DNA of 6,640 nucleotides from Methanobacteriota archaeon (GCA_023409695.1 JAEYQZ010000051.1:1-6640), one strand, 5' to 3'; counted from the first letter of the stretch, positions 1 through 6,167 are shown. Made by a program: numbers and translations. The notes: generated by a model not told the origin, from the letters alone.

Positions 1-454
1 TTTCTTTTAAGTCATGTTCTAATTTCTTTCTTTCGCTAATATCATGGAAATAAACAGATGTACCATCTTCAAAAGGGTGAATATGCATTTCAAACCACTT
101 TTTTGAAATAGGAGAATACGCCTCAAATTTTATATGCTTCTTTTCCTGTTGGGCCCTGCAAAAATTATCCCAAATTGACTTGTTTGGAGGAAATTCGTTC
201 CAAAAGACTTTTCCAATTAATTCTTCCTTTTTTTTACCAAACTCGATCTCGGCATTATGATTTAAATCTAATATGTGCCATTTGTTATCCATTTCAAAAT
301 AGGATTCCATGATATTTTCAAGAATCTGCTTAATTCTTCTTTTGGATTCTTTTTCAGTTGTTATATAATGCCTAAATTCATTAACTAAAGTCTCATTAAC
401 TTCTTCAAGCTTTTCAACTTCTCTAAGTAAATCCTTTTCTTTAATTTCCACCAC
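1..454 (-). CDS. PAS-domain sensor protein, N-terminal part (runs off the left edge; probably a sensor histidine kinase)
   Basis: About 151 codons are open on the minus strand and continue past base 1, so the C-terminal output domain is not seen. Visible residues 1-48 are rich in K, E, L and I and look like a coiled coil. Residues about 50-140 read as a PAS fold of the PAS_4 type: WHILDLN at 59-65, EELIGKVFW at 77-85, then KKWFEMHIHPFEDG at 118-131 and VYFHDISERKKLE at 134-146. That last stretch is the usual PAS exit (DITERK-like) leading into another PAS or a HisKA domain. Such proteins sense a ligand or redox state, and in methanogens are commonly soluble histidine kinases; the kinase part here is inference. 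No membrane segment is seen. The start is uncertain: I chose the first of two tandem GTG codons (454, 451). A TTG at 472 is also in frame, and an in-frame TGA limits the ORF at about 496. None has a convincing Shine-Dalgarno. The gene lies 102 bases downstream of pyruvate decarboxylase on the same strand. Confidence 0.85.
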   Translation of the reverse strand, partial: MVEIKEKDLLREVEKLEEVNETLVNEFRHYITTEKESKRRIKQILENIMESYFEMDNKWHILDLNHNAEIEFGKKKEELIGKVFWNEFPPNKSIWDNFCRAQQEKKHIKFEAYSPISKKWFEMHIHPFEDGTSVYFHDISERKKLEHDLKE

Positions 455-556
455 GCCATTATATTTATACAACCATATGAGCTCTAAAACTCATTAAACT
501 GGATTTATTTCTGTTAATAAATTAGTCTTCAAGTTTAAGCGGTAATAAAGATTATA

Positions 557-2245
557 TTAATGCATGGGTGGGCGTTGATTTGCAATGCCTACCTTAGTTC
601 CCCATTCCAGAAGTTCACGGCTGCAGTCTTCATGTTCAATTTGACATTCGATTAATACAGAGCCACCTTTATGGGCTTTAGCTTTTTCAATGGCTTCAGC
701 AAGTTCACCACCAGTACTGGCAACTAATCCTAATCCATGGCCATCATCAGCATTTAATACTTCAATTAGTCCTGCATAATCCCAATTTTTGAAGTAATTG
801 TATGGACCCTCGTGAATTTCAGATTCAACAACGTAACCATGATTATTAACTATAAAAAGAATCACATTGTCAAGTTCATAGCGGATCATGTTAGCAACTT
901 CCTGTGCAGTAAACTGGAATGAACCATCCCCAATTAAAGACAATACCTGTTGATCTGGTTCGACTGCTAAAGCGTAACCAAATGTAGATGCCACTGACCA
1001 CCCAATGGATCCCCACTGCATTTCAATTTCAAAGTTCGCGTTTTCTGGTAGCTCCATGAACATTCCATTGAACCATGAATCCCCGCTTTCAACAAATAAT
1101 GTTGTTTTTGGGTTGATTAAATCCTGAATTTGCCTTATCATTTCCATACGTGTCAGGGGTTTCTTGGGATTAGTAGGTTTAATTGGCTCCTGCTTACGGT
1201 GAGTTTGATTAAACCGTATCAATGAAGAATCATTCTTTTTAACCCTTTTAGAAAGATCAGAAAGGAAATCAACTAACTCTATTTCATTATAATCAGTATT
1301 AATGGAACGTACCCTACTTGGCTCTGCATTAATCGTTTTTGAATCCGGAGGTTGTGCAGTCCAGCCAACAGTCGAATAATCTGTATACACCGTACCCGCA
1401 GCGATAATCAAATCTGCCCAGTCAACAATTTCTTCGCAGCCAGGGCTGCTTACTGAACCCCAGTAAATACCAATAAATTGAGGGTGATTTTCAGGAAAAA
1501 AACTCTTTGCACTTGGTTGAACTGCAACAGCACAACCTAATGTTTCTGCCAGTTTCCTAAATGCACCAATTGCTCCATATGATCTCAAATTTGGCCCTGC
1601 AAGAAGAACAGGATTACCTGCATTATTTATTACCTCAGCGGCTTCATTAACTGCTGCTTGAAGTACCATGGGATCACTTTCAGGGAATTTAGAAAGCGTT
1701 TCATAAGGTACTGGATCAGAACACGGAGCATCTGCTATATTACATGGAATTTCAATATATCCAGGTAAACGCTGCTTTAATGCATTAAGTATAACCCTGT
1801 CTATCAAATAAGGAGCGTCCTTCTCATGAATAATTTGTGCAGCATCACACGTTACTTTACTGATCATTTCGTATTGATAATTTAAGTCCTGGACACCTAA
1901 ACTATGATGTGGAATATGGCCTTCAGTGGGATCATTTGTATTGAAACTTCCAGAAACAAATATTACAGGCAGACGCTCAGCATATGCCCCGGCAATACCA
2001 TTAATAGCAGAAAATGCACCGACGTTGAATGTTATAATTACTGCACCTGCTCCCTTTGCTCTAGCATATCCCTCAGCAGCATACGCTGCATTCAACTCAT
2101 TACAGCACCCTACCTGTTTTAAATTCTTATTTTTTAGAAGTTCATCCAGCAAAACAAGATTTAAGTCCCCCGGGACAATAAAATTATGTTCAATTCCCAT
2201 TTGCTCAAAACGTTTTGCAAGATAGCTTCCTACTGTATATCCCAT
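557..2245 (-). CDS. pdc: Pyruvate decarboxylase, ThDP-dependent, Zymomonas/Acetobacter type
   Basis: Predicted cytosolic 2-keto acid decarboxylase of 562 residues (Z. mobilis PDC is 568) that converts pyruvate to acetaldehyde and CO2 with ThDP and Mg2+. The opening MGYTVGSYLAKRFEQMG matches bacterial PDCs nearly residue for residue. Domains: Pyr about 1-185, middle about 190-340, PP about 365-550. Residues equivalent to the Zymomonas catalytic set are all present: D27, E50 (in CCNELN), the H113-H114 pair and E474. The ThDP/Mg motif starts at GDG 439-441 and ends at NN 467-468. Substrate-pocket GDSWFN (388-393) with W391 is the bacterial PDC form; indolepyruvate decarboxylases have a GTSAFG-like sequence there. 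V473 replaces the Zymomonas Ile472, a mild change that might accept slightly larger keto acids. No cysteine matches yeast Cys221, so substrate activation is not expected. The ATG has an AAGGAG site nine bases upstream. No dehydrogenase partner is in the window. This family is rare in archaea, so horizontal transfer is likely (inference). Another keto-acid decarboxylase activity is possible but less likely. Confidence 0.95.
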   Translation of the reverse strand: MGYTVGSYLAKRFEQMGIEHNFIVPGDLNLVLLDELLKNKNLKQVGCCNELNAAYAAEGYARAKGAGAVIITFNVGAFSAINGIAGAYAERLPVIFVSGSFNTNDPTEGHIPHHSLGVQDLNYQYEMISKVTCDAAQIIHEKDAPYLIDRVILNALKQRLPGYIEIPCNIADAPCSDPVPYETLSKFPESDPMVLQAAVNEAAEVINNAGNPVLLAGPNLRSYGAIGAFRKLAETLGCAVAVQPSAKSFFPENHPQFIGIYWGSVSSPGCEEIVDWADLIIAAGTVYTDYSTVGWTAQPPDSKTINAEPSRVRSINTDYNEIELVDFLSDLSKRVKKNDSSLIRFNQTHRKQEPIKPTNPKKPLTRMEMIRQIQDLINPKTTLFVESGDSWFNGMFMELPENANFEIEMQWGSIGWSVASTFGYALAVEPDQQVLSLIGDGSFQFTAQEVANMIRYELDNVILFIVNNHGYVVESEIHEGPYNYFKNWDYAGLIEVLNADDGHGLGLVASTGGELAEAIEKAKAHKGGSVLIECQIEHEDCSRELLEWGTKVGIANQRPPMH

Positions 2246-2254
2246 TTTTATAAA

Positions 2255-2260
2255 CTCCTT
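2255..2260 (-). promoter_or_regulatory. Shine-Dalgarno site of pyruvate decarboxylase
   Basis: AAGGAG on the minus strand, nine bases before the ATG at 2245. It is one of the two best ribosome binding sites in the window and fixes the start that also matches the family's N-terminus. Confidence 0.8.
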
Positions 2261-2575
2261 CTGTAACTAAACTTTTAATTATAATATTGGTTTTTAAAAT
2301 AATAATATTTTTATATTAAAAATTATTAAAATTAAAAATAGTGCTCAAATAAGCTTTTAACCACATAAAATAGGATTACAACAATATTTTTCATCCCCAC
2401 ATATGCTAAAAAACATGGAAACTATGTTAATTGAATATAAAAGTAACTATTGAGATATCAATTGAGGTAATGTTCAGCCATAGTTTTTTGAAGAATGTAA
2501 ATACCAAAGTTATACTTCTTTTTCAGTTTTTATTTCATTATTAAAAGCGAAGAATTAAATTTACTTGTAATAATT

Positions 2576-2583
2576 AAAAAAGG
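2576..2583 (-). terminator. Oligo-T terminator after the TPR gene
   Basis: On the minus strand CCTTTTTTAATTATTA follows the TPR stop codon by about 12 bases, with six T in a row at 2581-2576. Archaeal RNA polymerase terminates at such T-tracts without needing a hairpin, and none is seen. Confidence 0.6.
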
Positions 2584-2594
2584 GTTAAATCAAG

Positions 2595-2918
2595 CTAAAC
2601 TGTGTTATCCTCATCCTCCATTATCAATGAACCAGTTGGAGTATTCGCAAACTGTGCTGCAAGATATGGATCGAGATCTTTAAGTTTTTCGTAATATTCA
2701 CGAGCAGTACCCAAATCCATTACACCAGAGTAAGCAATACATAAACCCACATATGCTTTAGCTTCTTCCGGATCTTCTGCAATACATCTTTTAAAAGACT
2801 CTATAGCCGGTTGAAAATCTTGATTTTCAACGTACTCCTTACCTTTACCAAAATATTTTTCAACAGCTGAATTTTTTTGATTATCCTCTTTAATTTTACC
2901 TAGCAGTTTATCTAACAT
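2595..2918 (-). CDS. Small TPR-repeat protein
   Basis: A soluble, acidic protein of 107 residues from the chosen start. An in-frame ATG at 2945 would add nine residues (MNDVVRGVE), giving 116. I prefer the ATG at 2918 because GAGGGGTG lies five bases before it, while the upstream ATG has only A/T-rich sequence before it. Numbered from the longer form, residues about 27-59 and 60-93 form two tetratricopeptide units. The first shows the typical YFGKGKEYVENQDFQPAIES start and ends in AEDP; the second runs AKAYVGLCIAYSG... and ends in LKDLDP. A helix (YLAAQFA) and an acidic tail (MEDEDNTV) follow. TPR units bind partner proteins; no partner or enzymatic domain can be named. It is a single gene with wide gaps on both sides and its own oligo-T terminator, so context gives no function. 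Confidence 0.85.
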   Translation of the reverse strand: MLDKLLGKIKEDNQKNSAVEKYFGKGKEYVENQDFQPAIESFKRCIAEDPEEAKAYVGLCIAYSGVMDLGTAREYYEKLKDLDPYLAAQFANTPTGSLIMEDEDNTV

Positions 2919-2923
2919 TTCAA

Positions 2924-2931
2924 CACCCCTC
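2924..2931 (-). promoter_or_regulatory. Shine-Dalgarno site that decides the TPR start
   Basis: GAGGGGTG on the minus strand, five bases before the ATG at 2918. It lies inside the longer reading frame, just after the alternative ATG at 2945, and therefore argues for the shorter protein. Confidence 0.55.
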
Positions 2932-3072
2932 ACAACATCATTCATAATATGTTTTTATTATTAATTATTACTTATTAAAATTATCCCATAATAGCCCCAG
3001 TAAATTGTAAATTATTCAAAAATGCCAGATTAACATTTTAATTAAAAATAAAAAGAATATATGCCTAAATTT

Positions 3073-3088
3073 AAAAAATAACAAAAAA
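3073..3088 (-). terminator. Double oligo-T terminator after the methyltransferase gene
   Basis: Minus-strand sequence holds two runs of six T (3088-3083 and 3078-3073) separated by four bases, about 35-50 bases beyond the methyltransferase stop. No GC-rich stem precedes them. This fits archaeal intrinsic termination and separates the methyltransferase from the TPR gene. Confidence 0.55.
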
Positions 3089-3122
3089 TTAGCTAATAGA
3101 TTAAATGAATTTAAAATATAAA

Positions 3123-3692
3123 TTATTTTTCAAATACGGCCTCAGTACTTTTCCCGACAAGTCGTGTATTATTTATTTTAAAATCAATTTCATTCAATCC
3201 TGCTTCAATCATTAATTCTCTAATTTCAACAGCCGGCATTCCATGGTTATCTGCTAGAGGCTCTCGGATATAGACTTTTCCACCCTTTTTTAATTTCCTG
3301 CTTAGAGCCTTCACAATTTCTTCTCTTAAATTAGAATCGATATCATGCAGAACATAATGGATTACAACTGCATCATAAGAATTATCAGGAATATCCAGAT
3401 CAAAGATTGTTCCTAACTTGAATTCTACATTAGAATAATTATTCATTTTTTTCTGGATGATGCCCATCCATTTTTGAGATATATCCACACATGTTAAACT
3501 GCCTCCACCTTTTAAGAGAATTGGAGCTATGTGTCTTGAAAGAGCACCAGATCCTGAGCCGTATTCTAAAATTTTCTCATTTCCATTTAAATTGAGGCTT
3601 TTAACATAATTTTTCCAAAAGAAACTGCCAAATGTATGTCCTATTGCAACTGTAAAAAATATCTGGGTTGAATTCGGTTCTTTAAAACTCAT
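3123..3692 (-). CDS. Class I SAM-dependent methyltransferase, substrate unknown
   Basis: A 189-residue protein, short but complete for a single Rossmann-fold methyltransferase. Motif I is ILEYGSGSGALSRHI at 41-55, with the GxGxG loop that binds SAM. The acidic residue after strand 2, which binds the ribose, is D70 in CVDIS. The strand-4 region is YDAVVIHYVLHDID at 106-119, and the post-motif LKKGGKVYIREP spans 134-145, as in Methyltransf_11/25 (UbiE-like) proteins. The N-terminal 30 residues (FFTVAIGHTFGSFFWKNYV) are aromatic and hydrophobic and may cap the active site; they do not look like a signal peptide. The ATG has GAGG ten bases upstream (3706-3703). The gene lies downstream of the regulator/transporter operon, but oligo-T and its own TATA box separate them. 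Targets could be a small molecule, lipid or metal; the sequence does not decide. Confidence 0.88.
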   Translation of the reverse strand: MSFKEPNSTQIFFTVAIGHTFGSFFWKNYVKSLNLNGNEKILEYGSGSGALSRHIAPILLKGGGSLTCVDISQKWMGIIQKKMNNYSNVEFKLGTIFDLDIPDNSYDAVVIHYVLHDIDSNLREEIVKALSRKLKKGGKVYIREPLADNHGMPAVEIRELMIEAGLNEIDFKINNTRLVGKSTEAVFEK

Positions 3693-3702
3693 AAATAAGC
3701 AT

Positions 3703-3738
3703 CCTCACTATTTAAATGAATTTAATGTGTATATAAAC
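3703..3738 (-). promoter_or_regulatory. Promoter and ribosome binding site of the methyltransferase gene
   Basis: Minus-strand GTTTATATA at 3738-3730 is a near-canonical archaeal TATA box. Transcription would begin about 25 bases downstream, near 3709, just before GAGG at 3706-3703 and the ATG at 3692. That gives a very short leader. The start site is inferred from spacing only. Confidence 0.55.
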
Positions 3739-3855
3739 ATTACATTCCATAATTCTTTAAAAAATATTCGAAATAAGAATTTTAAAAAATTATTCATTAA
3801 ATAACAAAAATACGTGCAAATAGCATTTATACTTATAAGTTATTTTGAAATAATA

Positions 3856-3864
3856 AATAAAAAA
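3856..3864 (-). terminator. Oligo-T terminator after the MFS transporter gene
   Basis: On the minus strand CCTTTTTTATTTATTA starts two bases after the transporter stop codon, with six T at 3864-3859. It closely resembles the tract after the TPR gene and should end the regulator/transporter transcript. Confidence 0.6.
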
Positions 3865-3867
3865 GGA

Positions 3868-5187
3868 TTATTCGGATATATTTAATCCAAAATTTCTTAT
3901 TTCTTTAGATCTAATCACAAAAAATGCAGTTAGTATAATTAATATCCCACAACATGCAAAAAGCCCTTCTAAACTAATTTTTATTAAAGCCCCAGATATT
4001 GCTTGAGATACAGGTACTAATCCTACTGCAAATAACATCACAAGGCTCATTAACCTTCCTAACATTTCTGGAGGAGTATTCTCCTGCAGTAAAGTTGTGA
4101 TTATTATACCTACATATCCATTAAGTAACCCCAATATAAAGACCAATGCAGATCCTATCCACAATGAGTTAACAAAGCCCATTAAAGCCAGGAAAATACC
4201 AAATATTCCCACTACAATTGTAGTTAATATTCCTAACTTTTTAGGGTTTATTTTAATTATTCCAGAGGCAATAATTCCTATGAGGCTCCCTATTCCAAAA
4301 GATGCCATAATTATTCCAAATGCTGCAGCACCTTCTGTTAATCTACTAATTGCTATTACAGGGATACCTATAATAAAAGGACCAGTAAACAGAAAATTAA
4401 CTGCTGCCAGTAATAGGAACATATTTAAAATTGCAGGTGTTTTCATGACGAATGAAATGCCCTCTTTAACTGAAGATAAGATATTCTTCACTTCTTCATG
4501 CTCGGATTGAATAGGATCAACCTTCATCATCCACAACGTTACAATAGAAACAAGAAACGTAAATGTATCAACAATTAAAGCAACACCTATTCCAACCAGG
4601 GGAGAAGAAATACCTAAATTTAATGATGCATAACCACTTGAAAATAAAGCTATTAACCCCCCAGCAATTAAAGGGCCAATAAACACGCTTAATTGAGCAG
4701 TACCCTGCATTATGGAATTCCCTGCCATTAGATTCTCCGTATCCACTATTCGTGGTACCATAGAATTAGACGCGGGTAAGAAAAATCCTGAGACTGTACC
4801 CAAAGCCAGAGCAAAGATATAAATTACCCATAATTGAATGTTACCTGAAAATATCATTAAAACTATCGCTAAGGTTAACAATATACGTGCCAGATCAGAT
4901 AATATCATTACAGAACGCTGCGAAAATCTATCTGTTATCGCTCCTCCCAGTAACATAAAAATAGCCCGAGGTATTCCTTCTAATGCAAGAACAATTCCCA
5001 GAACCAAAGGATCTCCAGTTAATAGAAGAACTAACCATGGAAGGGCAATCATGGCAAATTGATCACCAATTAACGAAGTACTCTGCCCAATCCAGAGCAG
5101 ACGGAAATTTCGGTTACTTAAAACGTTTCCAAAAGAGCTATTATTTTGCTCATTATCTAATTCTAAATTAGCTTGAGTCGATTTCAT
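3868..5187 (-). CDS. Major facilitator superfamily transporter, multidrug/macrolide efflux type (MFS_3)
   Basis: A membrane protein of 439 residues from the ATG at 5187, with about 12 hydrophobic segments. A longer frame begins at a TTG (5211) that overlaps the stop of the regulator gene, but AAGG at 5202-5199, 11 bases before the ATG, favours the shorter form. In the longer numbering, FRLLWIGQSTSLIGDQ at 36-51 is the typical first helix of MefA/EntS-like exporters. GGAITDRFSQRS at 89-100 is MFS motif A in the loop between helices 2 and 3. The polar loop 234-257 ends in SSVKEGISFVMK, and LLQENTPPEMLGRLMS at 374-389 matches the QxxxPPxxxGRxxS signature of this subgroup. It probably exports an antibiotic or another hydrophobic compound by proton antiport; the substrate is unknown. 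It starts 20 bases after the upstream regulator gene and is almost surely co-transcribed with it. Confidence 0.92.
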   Translation of the reverse strand: MKSTQANLELDNEQNNSSFGNVLSNRNFRLLWIGQSTSLIGDQFAMIALPWLVLLLTGDPLVLGIVLALEGIPRAIFMLLGGAITDRFSQRSVMILSDLARILLTLAIVLMIFSGNIQLWVIYIFALALGTVSGFFLPASNSMVPRIVDTENLMAGNSIMQGTAQLSVFIGPLIAGGLIALFSSGYASLNLGISSPLVGIGVALIVDTFTFLVSIVTLWMMKVDPIQSEHEEVKNILSSVKEGISFVMKTPAILNMFLLLAAVNFLFTGPFIIGIPVIAISRLTEGAAAFGIIMASFGIGSLIGIIASGIIKINPKKLGILTTIVVGIFGIFLALMGFVNSLWIGSALVFILGLLNGYVGIIITTLLQENTPPEMLGRLMSLVMLFAVGLVPVSQAISGALIKISLEGLFACCGILIILTAFFVIRSKEIRNFGLNISE

Positions 5188-5198
5188 AAATATAGCAT

Positions 5199-5202
5199 CC
5201 TT
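5199..5202 (-). promoter_or_regulatory. Shine-Dalgarno site that decides the transporter start
   Basis: AAGG in minus-strand AAAGGATGCTATATTT before the ATG at 5187. The methyltransferase leader has nearly the same sequence (GAGGATGCTTATTT before its ATG), which supports this start over the upstream TTG. Confidence 0.5.
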
Positions 5203-5207
5203 TCCAT

Positions 5208-5954
5208 TCAATCAAGAGATTTTTTTCCTTTTTTAATTTTCCTTTTTGGCCGCATCTTAGCCTGACATTCCAGCATGTTACCAATATTAAAAAGACTCCC
5301 AATCAATAAATATGGTCTTTTTTCTTCAGATGACACCTCAGATAATAATTTTTCTGTTTTCTGATTAAATTCAGATAAATATTGATTTAATTGCTGATAC
5401 TGAGACTCAGTTAACAAACTTATAGACAACATAAATTCAGCATTGAAAATATGGGAATCAAACGCTTTTTTGGCTTTTTCTGGATCGTTAACCTGTGATG
5501 CTAAATAATTTAACATCGGATTAATCATGTCCAGACTTTCCTTAGATATTTCCAGAGCATTTCGAAGAATTTCAATTAAATTTTTATAAAACTGGCTTGT
5601 ATCATCATGTATTTGATCTTCATTTATAGGCTGCAGTTTTCTGTAAAATTCATCTCGAATTCTGTAGTATTTGGGAGTAATTCTCCCTTCAATTTCTTTT
5701 TCCTTGAATGTTTCATTATATTCAACCATTTCTCCTTCCATTTCCATTAAACGCCTCGAAATAGTTGCTTTACTCTGATTTAACATTTTACTGATTTCAG
5801 TGACATTTAGCTCACCATAGCTTAATATTAACATTATAATTTGGAAATTGAGCTTGTCTTTGAGTAATGTCACGTAATGTGCCAAATCCTGTTCATTAGA
5901 TCCAGATACGCTCCCTTTTTGAGTTTTAGATCTTTTAGAGTTCATTTTTATCAT
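5208..5954 (-). CDS. Winged-helix transcriptional regulator (ArsR-like HTH) with a helical C-terminal domain
   Basis: A soluble protein of 248 residues. Residues 1-20 are polar and probably disordered. Residues about 27-105 form a winged helix: LNFQIIMLILSYGELN (35-50), then the helix-turn-helix VTEISKMLNQSKATISRRL (51-69), and a wing ending near ITPKYYRIRDEFY (92-104). This is the ArsR/HTH_5 pattern in which the recognition helix follows NQSK. Residues 120-230 are mainly helical and may serve dimerisation or ligand binding; no metal-binding Cys/His cluster is seen, with only one cysteine (C230). The tail MRPKRKIKKGKK (234-245) is very basic and could touch DNA. It is the first gene of an operon with the transporter, so it probably acts as a ligand-released repressor of its own promoter (inference). 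ATGs at 5954 and 5945 are both possible starts; neither has a strong Shine-Dalgarno, and the choice changes only three residues. Confidence 0.88.
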   Translation of the reverse strand: MIKMNSKRSKTQKGSVSGSNEQDLAHYVTLLKDKLNFQIIMLILSYGELNVTEISKMLNQSKATISRRLMEMEGEMVEYNETFKEKEIEGRITPKYYRIRDEFYRKLQPINEDQIHDDTSQFYKNLIEILRNALEISKESLDMINPMLNYLASQVNDPEKAKKAFDSHIFNAEFMLSISLLTESQYQQLNQYLSEFNQKTEKLLSEVSSEEKRPYLLIGSLFNIGNMLECQAKMRPKRKIKKGKKSLD

Positions 5955-5999
5955 TCCATTATAGTTTCATTATTTGTATAATATGTAACGTTTCATTAT
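5953..5999 (-). repeat. Direct repeats in the regulator promoter, candidate operator
   Basis: Plus-strand GTTTCATTAT occurs exactly at 5964-5973 and again at 5990-5999, 26 bases apart. A degenerate copy, ATTCCATTAT (8 of 10 matches), lies at 5953-5962. One exact copy covers part of the TATA box and the other covers the expected transcription start, the two positions where archaeal repressors usually block initiation. Binding by the regulator encoded next door is inference. Confidence 0.5.
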
Positions 6000-6003
6000 A
6001 TAG
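5995..6003 (-). promoter_or_regulatory. TATA box of the regulator/transporter operon
   Basis: Minus-strand CTATATAAT. Its centre is about 45 bases before the ATG at 5954, placing the start of transcription near 5973 and giving a leader of about 20 bases. It lies between the palindrome at 6007-6024 and the repeat copy at 5964-5973, and overlaps the repeat copy at 5990-5999. Confidence 0.5.
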
Positions 6004-6006
6004 CAA

Positions 6007-6024
6007 TTATAGTACGTAGTATAA
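6007..6024. repeat. 18-bp imperfect palindrome upstream of the regulator TATA box
   Basis: TTATAGTACGTAGTATAA pairs with its own reverse complement in all but one base pair (the G/G at 6012 and 6019), around a perfect TACGTA core. It lies three bases upstream of the TATA box, over the region where TFB contacts the BRE. Such dyads fit a dimeric winged-helix protein, either an activator or a repressor. Confidence 0.45.
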
Positions 6025-6025
6025 A

Positions 6026-6036
6026 AAGGTTACCTT
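6026..6036. repeat. Short perfect palindrome AAGGTTACCTT
   Basis: Five-base arms AAGGT and ACCTT around a central T, just beyond the 18-bp imperfect palindrome. It stands out because it is a GC-containing dyad in very AT-rich DNA. It could be a second operator half or serve the divergent gene; it is short enough to be chance. Confidence 0.3.
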
Positions 6037-6160
6037 AAATATAAAACATATAATTTTAAAGCCAAACAAACAAAGAATCACCTTGAACTTTTTTAAAGGG
6101 AATAAATGAATTTTTAAAGTTATTTAAAAATAATTAAATTAAAAATAACAAATGTATTAA

Positions 6161-6167
6161 AAGGAGA
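6161..6167 (+). promoter_or_regulatory. Shine-Dalgarno site that decides the TTG start of the nucleotidyltransferase
   Basis: AAGGAGA with GGAG at 6163-6166, eight bases before the TTG at 6175. A weak TATA-like stretch, TATTTAAAAA at 6121-6130, would put the transcription start near 6150, leaving a leader of about 25 bases. Confidence 0.7.

Larger units (their letters stand above)
2246..2594. other. 349-base intergenic region between pyruvate decarboxylase and the TPR gene
   Basis: No supportable gene lies here. The left end holds the decarboxylase ribosome binding site. Bases 2281-2340 are almost pure A/T and contain only weak minus-strand TATA candidates, the best being TTTAATATAA at 2320-2311, which would give a leader of roughly 45 bases. 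The middle part (2341-2570) is less AT-extreme but has only trivial ORFs of 16 and 20 codons. The right end carries the oligo-T terminator of the TPR gene at 2576-2581. The length and AT-richness suggest that the decarboxylase has its own promoter here (inference). Confidence 0.6.

Noticed and set aside
503..522. Seven-base inverted repeat ATTTATT/AATAAAT between the decarboxylase and the PAS gene
   Set aside because: The stem is pure A/T, no T-tract follows on the minus strand, and such repeats arise easily in AT-rich DNA.
1904..2225. Two overlapping plus-strand ORFs of 72 and 99 codons opposite the decarboxylase
   Set aside because: They are antisense to highly conserved catalytic sequence of the decarboxylase and show no recognisable domain.
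2301..2327. AT-rich hairpin-like sequence upstream of the decarboxylase
   Set aside because: It is low-complexity A/T with a bulge or mismatch in the stem and is not distinguishable from background.
2332..2394. Minus-strand 20-codon ORF with a hydrophobic product in the gap before the decarboxylase
   Set aside because: The G-rich stretch touches the ATG, too close for a ribosome binding site, and an ORF this short is expected by chance.
2403..2453. Plus-strand 16-codon ORF in the same gap
   Set aside because: It has no ribosome binding site and is too short to support.
4097..5171. Plus-strand ORFs of 137, 74 and 62 codons opposite the transporter
   Set aside because: They are antisense shadows of an MFS gene; their isoleucine, asparagine and proline-rich composition reflects the reverse complement of hydrophobic helices.
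3868..5211. Start of the transporter at the TTG codon (5211) overlapping the regulator stop
   Set aside because: An ATG eight codons downstream has a ribosome binding site, and the added residues are not needed for the first membrane helix.
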